64,000 nucleotides of DNA from Halarcobacter mediterraneus. Its GTDB lineage: Bacteria; Campylobacterota; Campylobacteria; Campylobacterales; Arcobacteraceae. The stretch spans positions 87,669 to 151,668 of the forward strand of contig NZ_NXIE01000006.1 of the NCBI RefSeq assembly GCF_004116625.1, read 5' to 3'. Below the pieces are notes generated by a model, which searched no databases, was not told the origin of the DNA, and was given only the letters and a program-made list of their open reading frames with translations. The position numbers and the translations under genes are program-made. This document shows positions 9,059-16,496 of this stretch, piece after piece (position 1 is the first letter of the stretch; every line of letters begins with the position of its first letter).

Positions 9059-9188
9059 TGTCTTTTTTCCTTATAATTTTTATATTTTGAAACTTCTTTT
9101 TATGTTTCTATTTTTATTATAAGAAGTAATTTTAATTTTTTTAAAGATGAAGTTAGAAATTTTGAAATTTGTTAAAAAAGAAGATTTT

Positions 9189-9216
9189 AAACCCAAACTA
9201 AAAAAAGTTTAGGTTT
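9189..9216 (-). terminator. hairpin downstream of the 296-residue secreted protein gene
   Basis: AAACCCAAACT and AGTTTAGGTTT pair with one mismatch around an A-rich loop, four bases beyond the stop codon of the gene at 9221. The stretch between here and 9058 holds no gene. It probably ends part of the transcript from the operator-controlled promoter upstream; the lack of a clear U-tract keeps this tentative. Confidence 0.45.
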
Positions 9217-9220
9217 AGAA

Positions 9221-10111
9221 TTATAGATTTTTTGTATAAAGTATTTTGATATTTTTATCGTCATAATCTTTATACATATCATAAGTTTTAGCAGTTTTTA
9301 CTAATAATTCAATTCTAATAAGTTTTATATCAGTGATAGTTTTAAGTTGCTGATAACTTAGATTAGTTTTTTTACCATTAGAAGAGTTTCCTATTATAGG
9401 TTTAGTAGTGTTATAATTTATAAAATCTTTTGAATAACTTGAATCTCCAGGCACTCCAATTTTACTATCTACAACTTTATAAACAAACCTAAGATAATAT
9501 CCATTAGGATATTTATATTTTGAGATATGTTCTTTTGCTTTATCCTTTTTTATTGGGAAATTAAAATATTTATAAATAGCTTTTTTATCACTTTCATCAA
9601 TAAGATTTAAATATGTTTCATAAAATTCATTATCTAATCTATGAAAGTAATATTTATCATTCATAATATATTTACTAACAAAAAAGGGGAAATATTCTTC
9701 ATTAAAATTATATTTATCCCGTTTAACCTCTTTTATTAAAAAGAACTCTTTATTTTTAATATTATCTTCTGCTTTTGCCATTTTGTCTAACATAAAGTTT
9801 TTATTTTTAGCTAATACTTCATTTGCTTCAAATTCATTGTTTATATCTTCCCAAAACTTTTTACTTTGTTTATCAATTAAGAGTTTTTCTTTTCTATCAA
9901 GATTATTGTATTTTCCTTGAGCTTCATATAATTTAAATTTTGCTTTTGCCATATAAGCTAAAAAGGCTTCACTATTTGTATCAAAGCTTTTACTTTTTTC
10001 AAGGTTATAAAGAAAAAAATCTAAACTTTCATTAGATGTTGTTTCTAAATTTATTGGACTTGAAAATAGTATATTAAAGCATAAGCCTAAAAGTAAAACT
10101 ATTTTTTTCAT
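9221..10111 (-). CDS. secreted hypothetical protein
   Basis: A 296-residue protein with an N-terminal signal peptide (Lys-Lys followed by a Leu/Val-rich core, cleavage probably after about residue 18). The rest is rich in Lys, Tyr, Phe and Asn without a motif I recognise. The start is supported by GGAGAGAAT before the ATG. It follows the two-span membrane protein gene by 19 bases and belongs to the envelope-protein cluster of the element. Function unknown. Confidence 0.6.
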   Translation of the reverse strand: MKKIVLLLGLCFNILFSSPINLETTSNESLDFFLYNLEKSKSFDTNSEAFLAYMAKAKFKLYEAQGKYNNLDRKEKLLIDKQSKKFWEDINNEFEANEVLAKNKNFMLDKMAKAEDNIKNKEFFLIKEVKRDKYNFNEEYFPFFVSKYIMNDKYYFHRLDNEFYETYLNLIDESDKKAIYKYFNFPIKKDKAKEHISKYKYPNGYYLRFVYKVVDSKIGVPGDSSYSKDFINYNTTKPIIGNSSNGKKTNLSYQQLKTITDIKLIRIELLVKTAKTYDMYKDYDDKNIKILYTKNL

Positions 10112-10130
10112 TTATTCTCTCCTTTTAGAA

Positions 10131-10382
10131 CTATTCAGACTTTTGAGGAATAGGTTTCTTAGCAAACATAATCCCAACAATTAAAAGAACAACTCCAACA
10201 GCTGTAATTACTCCATATTTTATCCATAAAGAAGTCATTGAAGTTCCAGACATTTGAAGTCCCATCTCTATCATTTTATTTCCTTGTGCTCCTATTAAGT
10301 CCAATACATTTATTAAACCAACAAAGCCAACTAATAAACCTGCTATGATTAAAATTATTCCACCTATTTGTTTTCCAGTCAT
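10131..10382 (-). CDS. small two-span membrane protein
   Basis: I use the ATG at 10382 (MTGKQIGG), which overlaps the stop of the lipoprotein gene (TAATG) and has GGAG upstream, rather than an earlier start at 10409. The 83 residues hold two hydrophobic segments (about 6-27 and 53-73) around a Met/Gly-rich loop, reminiscent of DUF3185-type proteins. The role is unknown; coupling to the lipoprotein suggests a shared envelope function. Confidence 0.6.
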   Translation of the reverse strand: MTGKQIGGIILIIAGLLVGFVGLINVLDLIGAQGNKMIEMGLQMSGTSMTSLWIKYGVITAVGVVLLIVGIMFAKKPIPQKSE

Positions 10383-10912
10383 TACAATACTCCGTCTATG
10401 ATTTTCCATTCTTTATTTATTTTTTCAAGTTTTACAGTATGTTGTTTTGATTTTCCTTGACTATTTGTTTCTTCAAATTTTACTGTTGCTTCATTTCCAC
10501 TTGAACTAACTTCTGAATTTAAGATTTTCATTTTTGTGTCTTTTTGTTTTTCCATTACTTCTGTCATTATTTCTTTAAAACAAAAACTTACTGTTTTATT
10601 TTGGATTTCACTTGAAAAACTTTGATACCCATTACTTGTTCTATCTAAGACTTTTGAATCAATATTTTCTTTATTTAACAAAGGAATTACTTTATCTTTA
10701 AACTTTTTATTTGTTCCACAACTAAAAATTATATTTCTTGAAAATTCATCTTTAATATCTGAACTTACTGTTTTTGATACTTGATTAAAATCTGCATTTT
10801 TTAAACCACTTATATAATTTTCAACAACATTTTCTGGACTACTTTCCATACAACCACTTAAAACAAGTGTACTAACAACTCCAACTATTCCTATTTTTAT
10901 TTTATTTTTCAT
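10382..10912 (-). CDS. lipoprotein, DUF4878-like
   Basis: The 176-residue protein begins with a lipoprotein signal whose lipobox is LVLSGC, so Cys21 should be acylated. The mature part has the layout of DUF4878/NTF2-like lipoproteins: an early SSPENVVENYISGLKNAD helix, and a C-terminal strand pair ending in KEWKIIDGVL. Such proteins are common on mobile elements but lack an assigned biochemical role. It is coupled to the two-span membrane protein gene. Confidence 0.7.
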   Translation of the reverse strand: MKNKIKIGIVGVVSTLVLSGCMESSPENVVENYISGLKNADFNQVSKTVSSDIKDEFSRNIIFSCGTNKKFKDKVIPLLNKENIDSKVLDRTSNGYQSFSSEIQNKTVSFCFKEIMTEVMEKQKDTKMKILNSEVSSSGNEATVKFEETNSQGKSKQHTVKLEKINKEWKIIDGVL

Positions 10913-10977
10913 ATTTCTCCTTTTTTTATTTGTTTTAATTTTTTTAAAATTTAAAGTTTTAATTTAACTCCTCCTTT

Positions 10978-11412
10978 TTAATATGATTTATCTATATATT
11001 TTCTTTCTTCTCTACATAATTTAAAAACATCATTTTTATTATAAAATCCTGCATTTATTTTGATTGGTTTTAATTGATAACAAACCATTCCATTTAAATA
11101 TTCTTTTTTAGGATTTAACTTATAGATATATTTGTTATATTTGATTTTTTCTTGATACATTGTTCCAAAGGTAAAGGTATTATTTTTAAGTTCTACACCC
11201 ATACTTTTTAGATATCCACTTGAAGAACTTACTTTTTTATTGTCTAAGAAGTTTATATTTATCTCTTTACCTATTAGATTTAAAAAGCTAATCTTTTTAT
11301 TTTTATCATAGTGACTAACTATCCAGCTACCTCTTAACTCTTCAAACTTATCAAATGAAAAAAGATTTGTTGTTAGTAGTAAAATACACATTAGTAAATT
11401 TTTTTTATACAT
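10978..11412 (-). CDS. secreted hypothetical protein, first gene after the operators
   Basis: A 144-residue protein with a signal peptide (MYKKNLLMCILLLTTNLFS). The mature portion is beta-rich with two Cys (in GMVCYQL and FKLCREE) that could form a disulfide. No family is recognised; the pattern RGSWIVSHYD is reminiscent of small lipocalin-like proteins but that is weak. It is the first gene transcribed leftwards from the operator region and so probably heads the operon that the XRE protein represses. Confidence 0.6.
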   Translation of the reverse strand: MYKKNLLMCILLLTTNLFSFDKFEELRGSWIVSHYDKNKKISFLNLIGKEININFLDNKKVSSSSGYLKSMGVELKNNTFTFGTMYQEKIKYNKYIYKLNPKKEYLNGMVCYQLKPIKINAGFYNKNDVFKLCREERKYIDKSY

Positions 11413-11426
11413 TGTTTTCCTTTCAC

Positions 11427-11532
11427 TCTGTTATAACAGATTAGATTATATTGCATTAAAACTTAAATTTAGTCTGTAATTACAGATTGAAAAGATTTTT
11501 TATTTAAATTAATATCACTCTGTAATAAAAGA
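11427..11532. promoter_or_regulatory. three operator sites spaced exactly 46 bp apart
   Basis: TCTGTTATAACAGA (11427-11440) and TCTGTAATTACAGA (11473-11486) are perfect 14-bp palindromes; a third, imperfect copy TCTGTAATAAAAGA lies at 11519-11532. Starts differ by 46 bases each time. The set fills the space between the leftward gene at 11412 and the rightward XRE gene at 11543, and the third copy overlaps the XRE ribosome site. This is the layout of an autoregulated divergent phage- or plasmid-type switch. Confidence 0.8.
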
Positions 11533-11542
11533 GGATAAATTT

Positions 11543-11806
11543 ATGGAACAATTTAATGATTTTGAAGACTTTTCAGAAGAGCAAAAAGAACAATTTTTTA
11601 AAAATGTTGGTAAGAATGTATCAAGAATAAGAAAAAAACATAAATTATCCCAGTTAAAACTTAGCCAACTAATAGGACATAAATCAACTTCTTTGGTAAG
11701 TGGAGCAGAAATTTATTATAATAAACAACATTTTTCATTAGAACATTTAGCTTTAATTGCTTTTGTATTAAATGAAGATATAACTGAATTTTTCAAATCT
11801 ATATAA
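11543..11806 (+). CDS. XRE-family helix-turn-helix regulator
   Basis: The 87-residue protein is almost wholly a Cro/C1-type helix-turn-helix domain (about 20-85), with NVSRIRKKHKLSQLKLSQLIG as its first helices and FSLEHLALIAFVLN near the end. The Ser-rich turn HKSTSLVSGAE is unusual for the recognition helix. It has AGAGGA before the ATG. It most likely binds the 14-bp palindromes in its own upstream region, repressing itself and the leftward envelope/translocase genes. It ends with an 8-base convergent overlap with rep. Confidence 0.8.
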   Translation: MEQFNDFEDFSEEQKEQFFKNVGKNVSRIRKKHKLSQLKLSQLIGHKSTSLVSGAEIYYNKQHFSLEHLALIAFVLNEDITEFFKSI

Positions 11807-13202
11807 ACTGATACTTATTAAAATATCCCTCTTCTATCTTTTCAATAGAAAAAGGATTTATTTTTAACTTCTCAAATTCATAATTATATATTGGTATTTG
11901 TTCATTATGTTTTTTATTATAAATAAGCCATTTTTTGAAATATACTTTTTGAATAGCTTTTGAGTTATACTCTTTTATATAATTATCAATATTTTTTAAA
12001 ATATTTCTTTTGAAAGAATTTATATTTTTTTTATTCTTTAGCTTTTCAAACTCTTCTTTTATTGCTTGAAAATTTATTGATATTCTTTTAACTTTCTCTT
12101 CTTCAAATCTGAAATAACCTTTTAATATAATTTTCTCTATTTGGTAATAAATTGGAATATTACCTCTTTTAAAATATTTTATTATCTTTGGTTTATATTG
12201 ATTTAAAAACTTATAAACTATCTCTATTTTTTCTTGATTAGTATGTCTAAAATTAGAGCTTGTGAAAAATCTTGTTTTTGAAAAATATCTTTTATATTGA
12301 TTATAAAAAAGATTCTCAGATTTTGTTGTTTTTAAAAGATATTTATTTAAATAAGTTGAAGCTTTTGCATTTTTTAATATTTCATATGTTGTCTCTTTTA
12401 ATTTAAAATTATCTATTGTCATAGAATAAACCTCTTCTACTATATTTAAAAAGGTTTTATCTATATAAAATAATGAATGAAGATGTCCATCTAAACTCTT
12501 ATGAGGTTCTAGGATTTTTATAAAATCAATGTTTATTACTTCTTTATTAGTTATGTTATTGCTTTTACAATATCTTCTAATTTTATATTTTAATGTGTGA
12601 TAGAAATATCTATGAATTTCATTTAATAGTTTTAAACCCTTTTCAACATTTTCTTCAAATTTATCCTTTGAATTATAGGTATTTGTTTCAAAACCATTTT
12701 TATTATATTTATGAAATTGCTTGTTTGGCAGAGTAAAGGTTATAAATACTTTTTCTTTTTGTTTATTTACATAATCTAAATACATAACCTTAGCTATCTT
12801 TTTATAGCTATATAATTTATCTTTATTTGATAGAAAATCTCCTTTTTTATACTCTTTAAATTTTAATTCTACTTCATTTATATCGTTTGATTTAACATCA
12901 TAATAAAAGTCATTAGCATATTTAAACATACCATTTTGAAGACTATAATCTTTAACTTTATTAGTTTTAATATTTTTTGATTTTAGATTATTTTTTACAA
13001 AGTATTCAAGTAATTTTGAAGATTTTACAATATAAGAGTATTCAAGTTTATTTTTTAATTCTTTAATAGTATCAGCATAAGAAAGATTTTTAATACCTAA
13101 ATTATTTAGATTATATTGTAAGCTATTTAATTGTTTATCACTTAAATTATATCTTGAAAAATTCAATAAACTAACATCTACTTTTGAAAAATTTACACTC
13201 AA
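11799..13202 (-). CDS. HUH-family replication initiator (Rep)
   Basis: The 467-residue protein shows the three HUH nicking motifs: FITFTLP (about 153-159), the metal-binding DGHLHSLFY with His240 and His242, and YLNKYLLK with Tyr284 and Tyr288, a two-tyrosine arrangement as in Phage_GPA-type initiators. It should nick one strand at an origin and start rolling-circle replication or transfer. The start codon is TTG (no in-frame ATG precedes residue 92), after AAGG. Upstream lie three inverted repeats that could be the origin. The C-terminal 150 residues are basic and unassigned. Confidence 0.85.
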   Translation of the reverse strand: MSVNFSKVDVSLLNFSRYNLSDKQLNSLQYNLNNLGIKNLSYADTIKELKNKLEYSYIVKSSKLLEYFVKNNLKSKNIKTNKVKDYSLQNGMFKYANDFYYDVKSNDINEVELKFKEYKKGDFLSNKDKLYSYKKIAKVMYLDYVNKQKEKVFITFTLPNKQFHKYNKNGFETNTYNSKDKFEENVEKGLKLLNEIHRYFYHTLKYKIRRYCKSNNITNKEVINIDFIKILEPHKSLDGHLHSLFYIDKTFLNIVEEVYSMTIDNFKLKETTYEILKNAKASTYLNKYLLKTTKSENLFYNQYKRYFSKTRFFTSSNFRHTNQEKIEIVYKFLNQYKPKIIKYFKRGNIPIYYQIEKIILKGYFRFEEEKVKRISINFQAIKEEFEKLKNKKNINSFKRNILKNIDNYIKEYNSKAIQKVYFKKWLIYNKKHNEQIPIYNYEFEKLKINPFSIEKIEEGYFNKYQFI

Positions 13203-13308
13203 TAATTTAACCTTTTTTTCTAATATACTTATATTATAAGATGTAATTATTGATTTTTTTTAGACTATCTATGAAATTTATAATATTTCTTATATTGCTC
13301 ACAGTTTA

Positions 13309-13469
13309 TTAAAAGTTAGTCAAGGCAACTTTTAAGAATTTGAAAATTATATATTTTATATGCTTTCTTGGTAGGAGGTGGGGAAGTGAAAAACTTTTGC
13401 TATTTTTCACTTTTCCCCAAAAGGGATTAAACTATCTATTTTATATTATAAAAATAGATTGAATAGTTT
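13309..13469. other. inverted-repeat cluster, candidate replication/transfer origin
   Basis: This lies in a 348-base gap (13203-13550) with no gene. It contains three hairpins: TTAAAAGTT/AACTTTTAA, a perfect 9-bp stem (13309-13335); GGGGAAGTGAAAAA/TTTTTCACTTTTCCCC, 14 paired bases with a 2-base bulge (13380-13418); and AAACTATCTATTTT against 13451-13469, with a 5-base bulge. The position just upstream of an HUH rep gene is where a double-strand origin with its nick site is expected. The second hairpin, the only GC-tipped one, is the best candidate. Confidence 0.6.
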
Positions 13470-13550
13470 AAAAATGAAATTTTAGAGTTTATCATTTAAG
13501 ATTATTAAAAAACTATTACTTTTTAATTTACTTATTTAAAATTTTGAATA

Positions 13551-14954
13551 TTAAAAATTGAATTTTATCTCACTATCATTATTTTTTATATCTTCCATTT
13601 TACCACTTTTATCAATTACAATATCTTTATTATTCTCTTTTATTTCATTAGTTTCTTCTTTAATAGAAGTTAAATCTGATGGTTCAATTGGTTTCTTAGG
13701 TGGTGTATCTTCTTTACATAAATCTATATTATTCTTTTTAGCAAATATTTTCATTCGCTCAACTATATCTTCATTTAATTCTGTTGGCTCCAATATTTTT
13801 ACATATTCAATAGTATGAAAAATAGTTGATATTATATATTCTTTATCATCTTCTGCAAAAATATAGCATTTATTAGGTAATGTATCTAAACCGTACTCTT
13901 TTGAAAAGTCTTGCTTTTCTTCTTCTGTAACGTATAACTTCATATTTGATAATGGTTTAACTTGGAAATATTCAACTATATTTGTATCAATTTCTAATAA
14001 CACTGTTTTAGATGGTTGATTCTTTTTATATGATTCAACAGAAAGCATTGAGTAACTAGGATTAAATAAATATTTTTGATTAGTGGAAGATTCTTCTACT
14101 TCATAATTACTATAAGTTTTATCTTTTAATGTAATTCTTTCAATTTTATCAAAGTCAATTTCATGCTTTAAATCATCTTCATCTACTTCATATCTTAAAA
14201 CTTTATATTGATTATGTCCCTCTTTCTTATATATAATCTGCATTGGATAAATTGAAAATTCTTCATCCTTATTATATATTTTTATTGTTAAATCATCTAA
14301 TTCATTTATCGCATCAATAATTGTAGCTTCTATAAAATTTAGTTTATTATGATAGATTGAAGGTTTTATTATATATTTAATAACTTCATCAATATTCTCA
14401 AAATATTTAGATACAGTAGAATCATAATGTTTTCCAAGATATCCTAATAAAGAAGGGGTCAGAAATTTCAATACATTGTTATCTATAATCTCATATCTAC
14501 TATCTTTAAACCAGTTTTTTGAAAACAATGCATAATTTGGCTGTTTATGGTTTAATAGTCTCAAGCATTTTAAAAGACGTAAAGCTTCTTTTGAGGTCGA
14601 GTCATTCTTATTTTCTTTTATTTTAAAAAACAGTTTTTCAACTAATTCCTCTTGAGAAACTTCATTATAATATTGATGAATTTTGAATTTAGAAGAATCT
14701 ACAAATACATTTAAATCATTATTTATACACATAGCTTCAAGTATTGCGTTAGCTAAAATATAAGACTTATTAGTCTCCTTTGGTTTGTATTTAAAGCAGG
14801 TTTTTTCTAAAGACTCTATATATTCTTCAACTTTCTGTCTTAATTTTTCTTCTTGAAGTTCAGATAAATTAAATTTATCACTTAATCTTTCAATTTCATC
14901 TTCAACTTCATTGAAGTCAATACTTCTTATTTCTTTTTCTAGTTCTTTTTTCAT
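13551..14954 (-). CDS. WYL-WCX domain protein
   Basis: The 467-residue protein has a WYL-like segment (about 225-285: IYPMQIIYKK, KVLRYEVDED, HEIDFDKIERI) followed by a WCX-like part (about 345-440) ending in VKILEPTELNEDIVERMK, the usual closing helix of that module. WYL-WCX proteins are ligand-sensing transcription regulators and are common beside phage-defence genes. The N-terminal 210 residues are helical and do not show a clear winged helix. It is transcribed away from the Dam-like gene, with a repeat-rich intergenic region between them that it may bind. The domain call is by pattern. Confidence 0.65.
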   Translation of the reverse strand: MKKELEKEIRSIDFNEVEDEIERLSDKFNLSELQEEKLRQKVEEYIESLEKTCFKYKPKETNKSYILANAILEAMCINNDLNVFVDSSKFKIHQYYNEVSQEELVEKLFFKIKENKNDSTSKEALRLLKCLRLLNHKQPNYALFSKNWFKDSRYEIIDNNVLKFLTPSLLGYLGKHYDSTVSKYFENIDEVIKYIIKPSIYHNKLNFIEATIIDAINELDDLTIKIYNKDEEFSIYPMQIIYKKEGHNQYKVLRYEVDEDDLKHEIDFDKIERITLKDKTYSNYEVEESSTNQKYLFNPSYSMLSVESYKKNQPSKTVLLEIDTNIVEYFQVKPLSNMKLYVTEEEKQDFSKEYGLDTLPNKCYIFAEDDKEYIISTIFHTIEYVKILEPTELNEDIVERMKIFAKKNNIDLCKEDTPPKKPIEPSDLTSIKEETNEIKENNKDIVIDKSGKMEDIKNNDSEIKFNF

Positions 14955-15026
14955 AATAAATTATACAAACTTAATTCTTAGAGGGAGATTTCCCACACCA
15001 CTTTGCAAAAATTCCATTATCCATTA

Positions 15027-15230
15027 AATGACTCTTTAAATAAACAATTTAAAAGTCATTGATGTGTTATTTTAAAATCTATTGTTAAAAAGTTTAAATT
15101 TTACATTCTCAATGATTTTAATTTCAGTGTAGACGACAATTTGTCGGAATTTGAATAGGTCAGTCTATTTAAATCACTAGATTAAAATTATGACCTATTC
15201 ATACCTATTCACTTATTTTTTGTAAGTGAA
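15027..15230. promoter_or_regulatory. repeat-rich divergent control region
   Basis: The 297-base gap between the WYL gene and the Dam-like gene holds four symmetric elements: a 14-bp stem with one bulge (15027-15060, arms AATGACT and AGTCATT outermost); the 13-mer CGACAATTTGTCG (15134-15146); the perfect 10-bp inverted repeat GAATAGGTCA (15153-15162) and TGACCTATTC (15191-15200), with a further ACCTATTC at 15203-15210; and TTCACTTA/TAAGTGAA (15208-15230) just before the Dam-like start. The 28-base gap between the GAATAGGTCA arms is large enough for a core promoter element. Confidence 0.65.
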
Positions 15231-15251
15231 ATATTCATTAAGGAAAAGGCT

Positions 15252-16478
15252 ATGAATAAAACAATTGAAATATTATTCAATGATTTGGTATTTGAGTTTT
15301 CAGACTCAAATGAGAATTATAATGTTGTTTATAAACTAATTTCTCAATATCACATAAGTGATTCTATTTGGAAAAACAAAATCACTAAGAGCATAAAAAA
15401 AGCTTTAAAACTTGATTGTAAAAAAACTGCTTTGAGAGAATTAAAAATTCTTTTGAATAAATGTTTAGAAAAGAATTTTGAAACAAAAGCGATTTCTGCA
15501 TTTCCTTACCCTGGTGGTAAGAATAAAATGAAGAAAGAACTAAACTATGCCCTTGAGGTTTTAAATGAAGATAAAACTGAAATAGGTGAAAAATTTGAAA
15601 TATATGCCGATATATTTTTTGGTGCAGGTGGCTCTTTAATCTCAATGTCTGACAAATTGTCGGAAATTGGAATTAAAAAAGTGATAGTTAATGAATTAAA
15701 TAAGACGATAATAAATATTCATAAACTAATTAAAGAGAAACCAAATCAACTAATAGATGCATTTTCTAATTTGATAAAAACTAAAGTTGTTTCCAAATTT
15801 GGAAGAATTTTTCTTGAAAAAGAGGAATATGAAATATTGGCTTCTGAATTGAAAGAAGAAGTTCATAATTTAGAAAAAAATAATGAAAGAGGTGTTGAAA
15901 CTGCTATTAGATTCATTCTATTACAATGTATTCAATATTCAAGTAATTACACTCCTAAAGTAACTTTTGAAGTTTCAAACTTTAGTAATAAAATTTATTC
16001 TTCAGAAAAAATTGTTGAAGTAATCTCTTCGTTCTCAAATAGAATAAAAAAAATACATTCTATTTACAATAAGTTCGACATTGAATTCAAATGTGAAGAT
16101 GCATGGGAAGTATTACAACAATATAAAAAAAATAAAAATATCTTATTTAACATTGATATTATTTATGTTGTTGAAGATAACACTCCTATTGAAAACTTTT
16201 CTTCTAATTATTTTGAAGAACTACAATCTAAAGATATTCCATTAGCAAGAACAAATTATGGTGTTAAAAAATTTGACTCTATTAAATACATTAAAGAGTT
16301 GAAATATATTAACTGTATTTATAACAATAATGCACACCCTGCTATTGAATATTATAGGAGAAAATTTGGTTTAGAAAAACTTATTTTCACACGTGTCGAA
16401 ACTTCTTCTTCGATTGAAAAAGGAGCATATAGACATACGGCAAACGAATACATTGTATTTGGTTTAAAAAATAACTAA
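15252..16478 (+). CDS. Dam-like (D12 class) adenine methyltransferase with degenerate catalytic motif
   Basis: The 408-residue protein has motif X FPYPGGKNKMKKEL (about 84-97), motif I ADIFFGAGGSL (about 119-129), and VIVNELNK (about 144-151), all as in D12-class N6-adenine methyltransferases. The catalytic DPPY should follow EFKCEDAWEVL and NILFN, but the sequence there reads DIIY (residues 302-305; codons GAT ATT ATT TAT). Two Pro to Ile changes in the base-flipping loop would be expected to abolish or greatly weaken methylation. SAM binding may remain. It precedes the ParB-methyltransferase gene by 18 bases and is preceded by AAGGAAAAGG. Confidence 0.72.
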   Translation: MNKTIEILFNDLVFEFSDSNENYNVVYKLISQYHISDSIWKNKITKSIKKALKLDCKKTALRELKILLNKCLEKNFETKAISAFPYPGGKNKMKKELNYALEVLNEDKTEIGEKFEIYADIFFGAGGSLISMSDKLSEIGIKKVIVNELNKTIINIHKLIKEKPNQLIDAFSNLIKTKVVSKFGRIFLEKEEYEILASELKEEVHNLEKNNERGVETAIRFILLQCIQYSSNYTPKVTFEVSNFSNKIYSSEKIVEVISSFSNRIKKIHSIYNKFDIEFKCEDAWEVLQQYKKNKNILFNIDIIYVVEDNTPIENFSSNYFEELQSKDIPLARTNYGVKKFDSIKYIKELKYINCIYNNNAHPAIEYYRRKFGLEKLIFTRVETSSSIEKGAYRHTANEYIVFGLKNN

Positions 16479-16496
16479 TAATTGAAAGGAATTATT

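Noticed and set aside
11427..11532. Short regularly spaced repeats as a small CRISPR array.
   Set aside because: The repeats are 14-bp palindromes with only three copies, one degenerate, beside an XRE gene; they are operators. No CRISPR array or cas gene was seen anywhere in the window.
6422..13202. A filamentous (inovirus-type) prophage.
   Set aside because: There is a HerA/FtsK-type ATPase and a Rep, but no small signal-peptide coat protein or adsorption protein could be identified, so I keep this only as one possible reading.
13558..13818. An 86-residue plus-strand frame with many hydrophobic residues.
   Set aside because: It is antisense to the C-terminus of the WYL protein and looks like a composition artefact.
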